Source of the DNA: Francisella halioticida
GTDB taxonomy: Bacteria > Pseudomonadota > Gammaproteobacteria > Francisellales > Francisellaceae
Assembly: GCF_002211785.1 (NCBI RefSeq)
Contig: NZ_CP022132.1
Coordinates: forward strand, 1,364,001 to 1,428,000
Length of the DNA: 64,000 nucleotides
Direction: 5' to 3'
Below, in pieces: positions 1 to 8,633 of the stretch. Position numbers and translations under genes: made by a program. How positions within the stretch are numbered: position 1 is the first letter of the stretch; each line of letters begins with the position of its first letter. The notes beneath the pieces are model-generated. The model made no database searches and had not been told where the DNA came from. It saw nothing but the letters and a program-made list of their open reading frames with translations.

Positions 1-485
1 CTAATGTATTAAGAATTGGTGGTAAAACTCCTGCTATTATTACATTAACTTTTGATATTCTAAAAGGTTTAATACCTGTAGTTATTGCGAAAGTCCTAAC
101 AGGTAATGAATTTATAACTGCATGTGTTGCTCTATATGCTATATTAGGTCATGTGTTTCCTATATTCTTTGGGTTCAAAGGAGGCAAAGGTGTTGCTACA
201 CTTATAGGAACGTTATTTGGCTTTAGCTGGATATTAGGATTAATATTTGTAATTACATGGTTGTGTGTAGCTGTAATAACTCGCTACTCTTCACTATCTG
301 CATTATTAGCTACTGTTATAGCAAGCTTCTCTGTAATATTTACAGCAGATTTCCAAATAGCTGCTCCTTTTTTAATAATAGCTATTATTATCCTTGTTAA
401 ACACAAAGGTAATATTCAAAGATTAATTAGTGGACAAGAAAGTAAAATAGGCGATAAAGCAAAGGCAAAAAATGATACAAATTAA
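1..485 (+). CDS. plsY: Glycerol-3-phosphate acyltransferase PlsY (5' end cut by window)
   Basis: Acyl-phosphate:glycerol-3-phosphate acyltransferase, an inner-membrane enzyme that makes lysophosphatidic acid in the first step of phospholipid synthesis. The frame is open from base 3 and reads NVLRIGGKTPA, a conserved PlsY loop. It continues through GHVFPIFFGFKGGKGVAT (about bases 147-200), the second conserved PlsY motif with its Gly-rich substrate loop. The remainder is hydrophobic membrane segments and a charged C-terminus. The true start lies upstream of the window. Its last 14 bases overlap metN. No lesion is visible in the portion present. Confidence 0.93.
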   Translation, partial: NVLRIGGKTPAIITLTFDILKGLIPVVIAKVLTGNEFITACVALYAILGHVFPIFFGFKGGKGVATLIGTLFGFSWILGLIFVITWLCVAVITRYSSLSALLATVIASFSVIFTADFQIAAPFLIIAIIILVKHKGNIQRLISGQESKIGDKAKAKNDTN

Positions 486-1524
486 AAATCTAAAAAAAGA
501 ATATCGCACAAGTAATATTAATAACCTTGTTCTTGACAATATTAATCTTGAAATAAAGCAAGGTGAGATATTTGGTATAATTGGTCATAGTGGCGCTGGT
601 AAAAGCTCACTATTAAGATGCCTAAATTTACTTGAGCAGCCCACAGAGGGTTCTATATTTATAGCAGATGAAAATATAACTAAAAAAAATCCAAAACAGT
701 TAAGAGCCTTTCGTAAAAAAGTCTCTATGATATTTCAGCATTTCAATTTATTATCATCACGAAATGTTTTTGAAAATATCTCATTACCTCTTGAGATCCA
801 GGGCATATCTAAAGCTGAAATAAAAAAAAGAGTTCATGAACTTTTAGACTTAGTAGAACTTCCAAATAAAGCAACTGCTTACCCTAAAAAACTTAGTGGT
901 GGTCAAAAACAAAAAGTAGCCATAGCTAGAGCACTTGCTCTTGACCCATTAGTATTATTATCTGATGAAGCTACCTCTGCTTTAGACCCTACATCAACAA
1001 AACAAATATTAGCCCTACTTAAAAGATTAAATAAAGAACTAGGACTGACTATAATTTTAATTACTCATGAAATGGATGTAGTTAAAAAAACATGTGACAG
1101 GGTTGCTATTATTGATAAGGGTCGTATTGCCGAAATGGGCAAAACTCTTGATATTTTCTTAGATCCACAAACAGCTGTAACAAAATCTTTTGTTGAGACG
1201 AGTATTCATACAAAAGTTCCTGATTTTATGGCTAAGAAACTTCATGATAACCCTTACAGCAACGACCACACATATCCTGTTGTACAGCTAACTTTTTACG
1301 GTGATAAAGGTAAGATGCCAATAATTGCTGAGATATCTCGGCAATTTAATGCTACAGCAAGTATTATTCAAGCAAATATTGAGACAATCCAAGAACAAAT
1401 AGTTGGAATCGCAATTTGTCATATAACAGGTGAACGCCAAGATTGGGAAAATGCCCTGAGATTTCTTTCAAACCAAGATGTTAATTTAAAGGTACTAGGT
1501 TATGCAACAGCAGACAATATTTAG
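472..1524 (+). CDS. metN: Methionine ABC transporter ATP-binding protein MetN
   Basis: Cytoplasmic ATPase of the D/L-methionine importer. Visible are the Walker A motif GHSGAGKSS (residues about 38-46), the Q-loop around IFQHFNL, the signature LSGGQKQK (141-148) and Walker B VLLSDEA (161-167), followed by the D-loop SALDP. A C-terminal NIL domain (about 270-345) is the methionine-sensing region that mediates transinhibition in E. coli MetN. At 350 aa it has the usual length for MetN with a NIL domain. It overlaps plsY by 14 bases and the fused permease/binding-protein gene by 23 bases, which implies translational coupling. Confidence 0.95.
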   Translation: MIQIKNLKKEYRTSNINNLVLDNINLEIKQGEIFGIIGHSGAGKSSLLRCLNLLEQPTEGSIFIADENITKKNPKQLRAFRKKVSMIFQHFNLLSSRNVFENISLPLEIQGISKAEIKKRVHELLDLVELPNKATAYPKKLSGGQKQKVAIARALALDPLVLLSDEATSALDPTSTKQILALLKRLNKELGLTIILITHEMDVVKKTCDRVAIIDKGRIAEMGKTLDIFLDPQTAVTKSFVETSIHTKVPDFMAKKLHDNPYSNDHTYPVVQLTFYGDKGKMPIIAEISRQFNATASIIQANIETIQEQIVGIAICHITGERQDWENALRFLSNQDVNLKVLGYATADNI

Positions 1525-2974
1525 TTTACACGAGCTTAACCAAATAGCTCTATCTACTTGGGAAACTATTTTTATGGTTTTCATCGCCACTCTAGTAGCT
1601 GTTATAGGTGGTATATTATTAGGTATTTTGCTATACATTACTCAGGATAATAAAAATATCTTAGTTAAAGGATTTAGCAAAGGTTTTAGTGTAGTAATTA
1701 ATATTACTAGAAGCATTCCGTACATTATTTTACTTATTTTATTGTACCCGTTAACAAAATTAATAGTTGGCACAACTATTGGAACAACAGCATCTATAGT
1801 TCCTCTTGCAATTGCAGCGTTACCATTTTATGCTCGCTTGACAGAATCTGCTCTAAGAGAAGTCGATTATGGTTTAATTGAAGCTGCAAAAGCTATGGGA
1901 GCAACTAAGAATCAAATTATATTTAAAGTACTGTTACCAGAATCTAAAAATCTTCTGATCGATGCAGCTTCTTTAACTTGTATATCTTTGATTGGCTTTT
2001 CAGCTATGGCCGGTATTGTTGGTGGTGGAGGTCTTGGTGATTTAACATATTTCAAAGGATACAACTATGGCAACTATACATTGCTATTTGGTGGTGTGGT
2101 TATACTAGTTATACTAGTACAGCTAACACAATCTTTTGGAAATTATCTCCTTTCAGCAAAAAAATTAACTTCACTTTGGGTGATTTCGGTTATCTTATTA
2201 ATAGCAAGCGGCACTCAATTATATTTGAATGCATCAGCTGCTATCAATCCTAATCAGATAACAGTTGGATACATAACTAGCCCTCCTCAAGATAAAATTA
2301 TGGAGCTAAGCAAAAAAATTGCTAAAGAAAAATATGGTCTTGATGTTAAGCTAGTTTCATTTGGAGATTATAACCTTCCAAACAGAGCCTTAAATGATAA
2401 TGAGATTCAAGCAAATGTTTTCCAACATATACCTTTCTTAGAAAATCAAAATAAGAAGTTTGGCTATCATATAGTATCTATAGGAAAAACTTTTCTTTAC
2501 CCAATGGGGATATATTCAAAGAAATATAAACACCTCAACGAAGTTCCTAATGGCGCTACTATTGCTATACCTAATGATCCAACAAACCAAGGCCGTGCTC
2601 TAATGATATTAGAAGATGTAGGATTGATTAAACTTAAAAAAGGTGTCACTTGGGAAGCTACTCCAGATAGTATAGTTAGTAATCCTAAACATCTAAAAAT
2701 CATTGCTCTACAAGCAGACCAAATTCCTAACAATCTAGGGGTAGTAGCTTTAGGTATTATAAATAATGACTATCTATCAAAAGCTGGCCTTACACATAAA
2801 GATGCTTTATTTGTAGAACCAACAGATTCTCCATTTACCAATATTATTGCAGCAAATGCGGATCAGAAAAATAACCCTAAACTTAAAGAGTATGTCAAAG
2901 CATTCCAAAGTCCTGCTATTAAAAAGATAGGCCAAAAAGTATATCCTGATGGTGCGGCAATCGCTGCCTGGTAA
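1502..2974 (+). CDS. metIQ: Fused methionine permease and substrate-binding protein (MetI-MetQ)
   Basis: One uninterrupted 490-aa frame encodes two usually separate subunits. Residues about 1-215 are a MetI-type permease with several membrane segments and the EAA loop (EAAKAMGATKNQIIFKVLLP). A further membrane segment (about 225-245) follows, and residues about 250-490 are a MetQ/NlpA-type periplasmic binding domain (NPNQITVGYI onwards, with the FQHIPFLE segment). The extra segment would tether the binding domain to the outer face of the membrane in place of a lipid anchor. No stop or frameshift marks the junction. Such fusions are known in Francisella. It starts inside the end of metN. Confidence 0.93.
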   Translation: MQQQTIFSLHELNQIALSTWETIFMVFIATLVAVIGGILLGILLYITQDNKNILVKGFSKGFSVVINITRSIPYIILLILLYPLTKLIVGTTIGTTASIVPLAIAALPFYARLTESALREVDYGLIEAAKAMGATKNQIIFKVLLPESKNLLIDAASLTCISLIGFSAMAGIVGGGGLGDLTYFKGYNYGNYTLLFGGVVILVILVQLTQSFGNYLLSAKKLTSLWVISVILLIASGTQLYLNASAAINPNQITVGYITSPPQDKIMELSKKIAKEKYGLDVKLVSFGDYNLPNRALNDNEIQANVFQHIPFLENQNKKFGYHIVSIGKTFLYPMGIYSKKYKHLNEVPNGATIAIPNDPTNQGRALMILEDVGLIKLKKGVTWEATPDSIVSNPKHLKIIALQADQIPNNLGVVALGIINNDYLSKAGLTHKDALFVEPTDSPFTNIIAANADQKNNPKLKEYVKAFQSPAIKKIGQKVYPDGAAIAAW

Positions 2975-3055
2975 AAAGTAGAAATTATTATTTTATTATC
3001 CCAGATTTATATGTTTTAATTATTTCTAAACTATATACAATAATAAACCTTATTT

Positions 3056-4270
3056 GTGACAAATATAAACAAACAAATTGGATGTATTTTCTTAATTATT
3101 GGTACTTCACTAGGTGGTGGTATTCTTGCGATACCAATGATTCTTTCATATTTTGGAATTTTAATTGGTTGTATAATAATGTTTCTAATGTGGCTTTTGA
3201 TGACATACTCAACTCTAGCTGTAGCAGAGGCATGTCTACATTTTGAAAAAGGAATTAGTTATCTCGGACTTGCCCATAAACTTTTTGAAAAACCAGGAAT
3301 CGTTTTAGTATATATTTGTGCCTTTGGCATACTCTATGGAATGTTAGCAGCATATATATCTGCTATAGGATCATCTTTAGAAAGCCTGCTAAATATTAAT
3401 TATATACTTATAGAAATAGGCTTTGTTATTATCTTTGGTGGTTTTATTCTAAAAGGTACTAGCCATGCTGAATGGTTAAATAGACTTTTTTTAACCTTAA
3501 AACTTATAATTATACTGTTTACAATTATTCAATTATTTAAATCAGTACAGTCAATAAACTTAGATAAGTATGGTTTTAGTAATTTTAAAGAATTAATTAT
3601 TGCACTGCCAATATTAGCAACAACATTTTCTGCACATATCATAGTGCCTACAGTAGTAAATTATGTAGGCCCACACCCTAAAGATATAAGAAGAATTATC
3701 ATGGTAGCATCAATGATAATTTTATTAATTTATATTTGTTGGATTGTTGCTATCTTTGGTAATATTGCTATTTATGGAGATAAAAATAGCTTTGCATCAA
3801 TACTTAGTGGTCCGTTAAGTACTCAAGATAGCATTACTCAGCTTATCTACATACTCAAAGCAAATATTAAATCTCCTGAAATAATAACTTTGATATATAG
3901 TTTTATATCAATATCTGTAACTACAGCATTCATAACTCTTTCTTTAGCACTAAAAGATCTAATTTTAGATAGATTTAAGATGAATAACTTTTCAAAAATA
4001 AGTAAGAATATACTTCTTAGTTTTTTACTTTTCATCCTACCAATTGTTTTAAATTATTATTTTAAAAAACTCTTTTTAATTGCCTTATCTATTGTAGGGC
4101 TTTTTTCACTAATTATGCTTGTTTCTTGCCCTTTAAACATGGTTAGGATCCTACGTAATAAAGACTATAATATTATATACTCTTCCATGAAAAATAAGAC
4201 TCTAAATACAGTAGCTCTTACTATCGCTATAGTTATTATAATATTCCAAATTATAAGTTACCTGTTATAG
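3056..4270 (+). CDS. Aromatic amino acid permease (HAAAP family, TyrP/Mtr-like)
   Basis: A 404-aa inner-membrane transporter with about 11 hydrophobic segments. The N-terminus has the family's first-helix motif, IGTSLGGGILAIPMI, typical of the hydroxy/aromatic amino acid permeases (TyrP, Mtr, TnaB), which are proton symporters for tyrosine or tryptophan. The start is GTG at 3056; I see no better ATG that keeps the first helix. It lies 81 bases after metIQ, probably as a separate unit. Substrate (Tyr or Trp) cannot be decided from sequence. Intact. Confidence 0.85.
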   Translation: MTNINKQIGCIFLIIGTSLGGGILAIPMILSYFGILIGCIIMFLMWLLMTYSTLAVAEACLHFEKGISYLGLAHKLFEKPGIVLVYICAFGILYGMLAAYISAIGSSLESLLNINYILIEIGFVIIFGGFILKGTSHAEWLNRLFLTLKLIIILFTIIQLFKSVQSINLDKYGFSNFKELIIALPILATTFSAHIIVPTVVNYVGPHPKDIRRIIMVASMIILLIYICWIVAIFGNIAIYGDKNSFASILSGPLSTQDSITQLIYILKANIKSPEIITLIYSFISISVTTAFITLSLALKDLILDRFKMNNFSKISKNILLSFLLFILPIVLNYYFKKLFLIALSIVGLFSLIMLVSCPLNMVRILRNKDYNIIYSSMKNKTLNTVALTIAIVIIIFQIISYLL

Positions 4271-4297
4271 ATATTCTTTTTGGTTGAATAAGAATAT
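4271..4297 (+). terminator. Weak stem-loop after the permease gene
   Basis: ATATTCTT (4271-4278) pairs perfectly with AAGAATAT (4290-4297) around an 11-base loop, directly after the permease stop. The stem is AT-only apart from one C-G pair and has no clear U tract, so it is at best a weak terminator. Confidence 0.3.
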
Positions 4298-4338
4298 AAT
4301 ATATTAATTTAGATAAACACAAAATTAAGGTGATAAAG

Positions 4339-5088
4339 ATGCAACACTCCCAAGGATTCGTAAAAAAAGTAGATCAAGCAAAAGCAAAAATACAAGAATG
4401 CACAGTCGATGATATTTATAGAATGAATCAAGATAACTCTCTTGATGGTATTTTGATAGATACTCGCGAAGAGTCTGAATTTGCAAATGGTTATATCCCA
4501 AACGCAATCCATATAAGTAAAGGAATTATTGAAAGTGCTATTGAATCAGCAATACCAAATAAAAATCAGAAAATGTATTTTTATTGTGGTGGTGGTTATA
4601 GATCTGCTTTAGTTGCTGAGACACTAAAAAAAATGGGATACAACAACGTAATTTCAGTTGATGGTGGCTGGAGAGGCTGGAATATGAAAAGATACCCTAC
4701 AGTCTCACCAAAAGAGGCTAGACCTGTTGAGTTTTTAAAACTTGTTAACAATGCAAAATCACAAATCAAAGAATGCTCAGCTACTGATCTATTCAATAAA
4801 ATAAACTCTAATAATTTTGATGGAGTAATTCTTGATGTAAGAGAGGAATCTGAATTTAATAGATTTCATATCCAAGGAGCAACACACCTAAGCAAAGGAA
4901 AAATTGAAGTTAAAATCGAAAATCTAGTACCAAACAAAAATCAAAAAATATACTTATATTGTGGTAGTGGTTTTCGTTCAGCTTTAGCTACTCTTAGCTT
5001 ACAACAAATGGGCTATGCAGATGTTATTTCTATTACTGGTGGTATCCAAGACTGGTTAAATAATAATTACCCTATTACACAAGGCTGA
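4339..5088 (+). CDS. Tandem-domain rhodanese-like sulfurtransferase
   Basis: Two rhodanese domains in about 249 aa. Each carries a six-residue active-site loop starting with the catalytic Cys: CGGGYRS in the first and CGSGFRS in the second. Both domains have the conserved DTREESEF or DVREESEF segment and a GGWRGW or GGIQDW C-terminus. Two active-looking loops are unusual, since many tandem rhodaneses keep the Cys only in the C-terminal domain. I chose ATG 4339 rather than GTG 4330 because AAGG at 4327-4330 is at ribosome-binding distance from it. The domains are alike enough to suggest internal duplication. Physiological substrate unknown. It ends 4 bases before ispF. Confidence 0.9.
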   Translation: MQHSQGFVKKVDQAKAKIQECTVDDIYRMNQDNSLDGILIDTREESEFANGYIPNAIHISKGIIESAIESAIPNKNQKMYFYCGGGYRSALVAETLKKMGYNNVISVDGGWRGWNMKRYPTVSPKEARPVEFLKLVNNAKSQIKECSATDLFNKINSNNFDGVILDVREESEFNRFHIQGATHLSKGKIEVKIENLVPNKNQKIYLYCGSGFRSALATLSLQQMGYADVISITGGIQDWLNNNYPITQG

Positions 5089-5092
5089 AAAT

Positions 5093-5581
5093 ATGTTTCG
5101 AATAGGTCATGGCTATGATGTCCACAAATTCACAGATCAAAAGCAAAATATCGTTATTGGTGGTATAGAAATACCTTATCATCTTGGCTTAGAAGCTCAC
5201 TCTGACGGTGATGTTCTTATACATGCATTATGTGATGCTATACTTGGAGCTCTAGGGCTTGGAGATATTGGTAAACACTTTCCAGATACTGATAGTCAAT
5301 ATAAAAATACTGATAGTAAATTTTTCTTAGCTGAGATAAAAAAAATGCTCAATAAAAAAGCTTATCATATTGGAAATATTGACTGTACTATAGTCGCCCA
5401 AGTTCCAAAAATGCTCCCGTATATTGAAGATATGAAATCTTGTTTAGCTAATATTTTGGATATAGAAATCAATCAAATAAATATCAAAGCTACTACTACT
5501 GAGAAATTAGGCTTTGTTGGTAGAAAAGAAGGTATAGCTACCCACTCAGTATGTTTAATCAATAAAAAACTAAATTATTAG
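5093..5581 (+). CDS. ispF: 2-C-methyl-D-erythritol 2,4-cyclodiphosphate synthase IspF
   Basis: Fifth enzyme of the MEP isoprenoid pathway; converts CDP-methylerythritol 2-phosphate to MEcPP with release of CMP. At 162 aa it has the normal length. Seen are the metal-binding GYDVHKF near the N-terminus, the EAHSDGDVLIHALCDAILGA stretch, the HFPDTD loop and the KATTTEKLGFVGRKEG segment near the C-terminus that binds the nucleotide. It follows the rhodanese gene after 4 bases and is probably co-transcribed. Intact. Confidence 0.96.
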   Translation: MFRIGHGYDVHKFTDQKQNIVIGGIEIPYHLGLEAHSDGDVLIHALCDAILGALGLGDIGKHFPDTDSQYKNTDSKFFLAEIKKMLNKKAYHIGNIDCTIVAQVPKMLPYIEDMKSCLANILDIEINQINIKATTTEKLGFVGRKEGIATHSVCLINKKLNY

Positions 5582-5800
5582 TTATTTTTTCATCAGTTTT
5601 TGATAAACCCCATTAAAAATTAACAATAACATAAACAAAATAATTTTTACAACTTTGATACAATAAATCCATATATAGGGAGCTTTAAAATAAGCTAATT
5701 TAAATGAAATTACAAAAGATCAGTAATAGCTGCTACGCTATAATTAATGAAAAAAATAGAATGTGTGATGCAAATTTTGGTTTCATAAACTTAGGTGTGA

Positions 5801-5857
5801 ATAAGCATGCAAAAATGCCCCCTTTTAGGGGCAAATAAGCACAGAAAAATGCCCCCC
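5801..5857 (+). repeat. Tandem transposase-binding repeats at the IS21 left end
   Basis: Two near-identical units begin AATAAGCAtgcAAAAATGCCCC (from 5801) and AATAAGCAcagAAAAATGCCCC (from about 5834). Related CCCC/GGGG-containing units occur inverted at the right end (about 8170-8220). Multiple terminal repeats of this kind are the IstA binding sites typical of IS21. Confidence 0.75.
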
Positions 5858-5917
5858 TGAGGTGGTAAACTACCCTACATTTTTTATAAATATAGGGCTT
5901 AAATTAAGGTGATAAAA

Positions 5918-7418
5918 ATGGATAAAAAAACAGCCATTTTAGTAATGCGTCGTGAAGGCAATTCAATAAGTGAAATATGTACTAGCCTGAATGTGTCAAA
6001 GAACACAGTCAGAAAAATTATCCGAGAAAAAGATGTTGAGTATATTCCTAAACAATATCAACGTAAAGTGACTTTTTACCCAAAGTTACAAGACTATATC
6101 AAGATACTTGAAGAAATGCTTGCACATGATTTGAAGCTAGAAAAGAAATCTCAGAGAAGTACTCGTAAATATCATAACCAGTTAGAAGCTCTAGGCTATA
6201 CAGGCTCTTATGATTCTGTAAGAAAGGTATGTTAAGAAATACTACGAAAAACACACTGCTCAACTAAAGGATAGCTTTATACCACTATACTTTGACCCTG
6301 ATGAAGCTTACCAATTTGATTGGAGTGAAGAAACTGTAGAGTTAGGTGTAAAGATAACTAAAATAAAATTAGCTCATTTTAAATTGTCTTATAGCAGGAT
6401 GTTTTTTGTGATTGCATACCTAAGAGAAAGTCAAGAAATGCTGTTTGATGCACATGATAAGGCTTTTGAGTTCTTTGGTGGAGTAACTCAAAGAGGTATC
6501 TATGATAATATGAAAACAGCAGTAGATAAAGTGTTTGTGAGCAAATCCAACCGTAAGTTCAATCAAAACTTCTTATGTATGTTAAAGCATTATGTTATAG
6601 AGCCCACAGCATGTAACCCAGCTTCAGGATGGGAAAAAGGACAAGTAGAAAACCAAGTTGATAATATCAGAGATTGGCTATTCAAGCCAAGGTTGAAATT
6701 TGATACATTGGAGGAGCTTAATAGACATTTACAACAAAGAGTATTAGATATATCTAAACAACGCAAACATACAGAAATAAGAGATAAAACTATTTATGAT
6801 GTGTTTAGACAAGAAAAAAGCTTATTGCGAGACTTTAGTTCCCCCTTTAATGGGTATAAAGAAATTACACGCAAGGTAGATAAGACCTGTTTGGTTAGCT
6901 ACGATAGTAATAGATATAGTGTCGCTTGTGAATATGCTAATAGATCTGTAGATGTTAGAGCTTATCCAAGCAAAATAAGAATTTTCTGTAATGGTAACAA
7001 GATTGCTACACATGATATATGTTTAGATAGAAATAAAAGGATACTTAACCCATATCATTATCTAAACCTTTTGGAAAGAAAGCCAGGAGCGTTGAGAAAT
7101 GGAGAACCTTTTAAAGATTGGGTTTTACCTAAAAGTATTTTAAAAGTTAAAGATCTTCTGATGTCTAAGAACGGTGGAGATAGGCAAGCTGTTGAGGTTC
7201 TATTATCTTTGAGAGATTATGGCATTGAGGCTGTTGAAATAGCATGTGACTTAGATATTGGTAGTAATGTTATAAATTCTCAGCATATTATAAACTCAAT
7301 AATACGTTTAAAATGTGAGAAAGGTGCACCTATAGTTGATGTTGATGATAGTCTAAAGCTTAAGAATCCACCAATAGCTAACTGTAATAATTATAATCAA
7401 TTATTAGGAGGTCTATAA
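5918..7418 (+). pseudogene. istA: IS21 transposase IstA, frameshifted
   Basis: The first part (to 6235) is the helix-turn-helix region (SISEICTSLNVSKNTVRKII). It then stops at TAA after RKVC. Shifting by one base near 6225 (the A run of AGAAAGG) continues as RRYVKKYYEKHTAQ and reaches QFDWSEE, the first catalytic Asp. The second part (from 6384) carries YDNMKTAVDKV (second Asp) and WEKGQVEN (catalytic Glu). So all DDE residues survive and a single-base indel splits the frame. The start is taken at ATG 5918, preceded by AAGG. Confidence 0.88.
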
Positions 7419-7420
7419 AT

Positions 7421-8132
7421 ATGATAGAACTTCAAGAGTATTTAAAAAAGTTACATCTAAGTACAGTTTTAGATGGTCTTAAAGAGATTGATAAGGATGA
7501 TACTCAATATTATAAGTGGTTAGAGGAGCAACTTGAGAAAGAGGTCAGTTATAGAGCTGTTAAATCAATTAATAATCAAATTAAATTGGCTAAGTTCCCT
7601 ACAGCTAAATCTTTGGATGAATTTGATTTTGATAAGAGTGTAATCAACAAAGAGCTTGTTATAGGCTTACAAAGCACAGGTTTGGTAGATAGTAAGCGTA
7701 ACATTATTTTAGTTGGTGGTTACTGGCACTGGTAAGACTCATACAGCTATAGCCATTGCTAGAGAAATAGTCAAATTAGGTAGGAAAGCAAGATTTCACA
7801 ATATCGTTGATTTGGTTAACCAATTAGAGCAGCAGAAGTTAAACAATAACTCGGGAAAGCTTGCGGAAAAGTTAAAATCAATGGATGTGATTGTTTTAGA
7901 TGAATTGGGCTATTTACCTTTCTCAAAGTCTGAAGGAGCTTTATTATTCCACCTTCTGAGTAAGTTACATGAAAATGTATCTTTGATTATAACTTCAAAT
8001 TTATCTTTTGGAGAATGGACACAGATTTTTAGGGATAAGAAGATGACTTCAGCTATGCTAGATCGTTTAACTTTTAACTATGAAATTATTGAAACTGGCA
8101 ATGATAGTTTTAGACTTAAAAATAGGAAATAA
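7421..8132 (+). pseudogene. istB: IS21 helper ATPase IstB, frameshifted in its P-loop
   Basis: IstB is the AAA+ partner of IstA, related to DnaC. The frame runs to 7735 and breaks inside the Walker A motif. An extra T at 7720-7721 turns what should read ILVGGTGTGKTH into two overlapping frames. The downstream frame has GTGKTHTAIA, then Walker B VIVLDELGYLPF and the sensor region LIITSNLSF, so everything else looks conserved. It follows istA after 2 bases. Confidence 0.88.
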
Positions 8133-8231
8133 AACAGATGATTTTGACTGACTAAAAATCAGTCATTTTAGGTCCTCTAGGGGGTCAAAAATTCGGTGCC
8201 TATAGGGGTCAATTTTCAATGCCTATTGACA

Positions 8232-8633
8232 GTAGGTTATTTTAACGCTAGAAATAACGATTAAGTATATAATATCTTTGATATCTGTATTTTATAAAAT
8301 CTACAAAAAATTAATATATTAAATCAATAATCTTTAAATTGTCAAATTGGATGAAATTTAGAAGCAGAAAACTTGTTGCTGCTAATAATCTAGATAAAAT
8401 GAAAAACCTATAGAGATATAATTCTACATTAGAAAACTTAATTTATACTTAACTGAATCTATTAAGCGATTTGGAAGAACTAGTTTTAAATTGAAAGAGA
8501 ATATAGGTTTATAGGGATTCTAGAAACTATATTTCCAGTTTATGAACCTATTCTAATTGGGTCTGCTATCTAGAATGTTTTCACTGTGTTAGAATTTATA
8601 GAATAATTATTATTTTTATATTTTTTCTAAAAA
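8232..8633. other. Intergenic stretch with no recognisable gene
   Basis: About 400 AT-rich bases between the IS21 right end and cls. Short open patches (for example from ATG 8350) are broken by stops in every frame and resemble nothing I recognise. I see no RNA gene or strong hairpin. It may hold a decayed gene plus the cls promoter. Confidence 0.5.

Larger units (their letters stand above)
5796..8231 (+). mobile_element. IS21-family insertion sequence, inactive (2,436 bp)
   Basis: The left end TGTGAATAAGCATGCAAAAATG matches the inverse complement of the right end (bases 8210-8231, ending in CTATTGACA) at about 17 of 22 positions. The ends are TG...CA as in IS21. The flanks TTAGG (5791-5795) and GTAGG (8232-8236) are near-identical, a plausible 4-5 bp target duplication. 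Inside lie istA and istB in the usual order, nearly abutting. Both carry single-base frameshifts, so the copy is dead unless complemented. Confidence 0.88.

Noticed and set aside
1502..2974. Fused metI-metQ as a sequencing artefact
   Set aside because: The frame is continuous with a plausible extra membrane helix, and such fusions are known in this genus.
5801..5857. Short repeats as a CRISPR array
   Set aside because: Only two units, inside an IS21 end, with inverted relatives at the other end: transposase binding sites.
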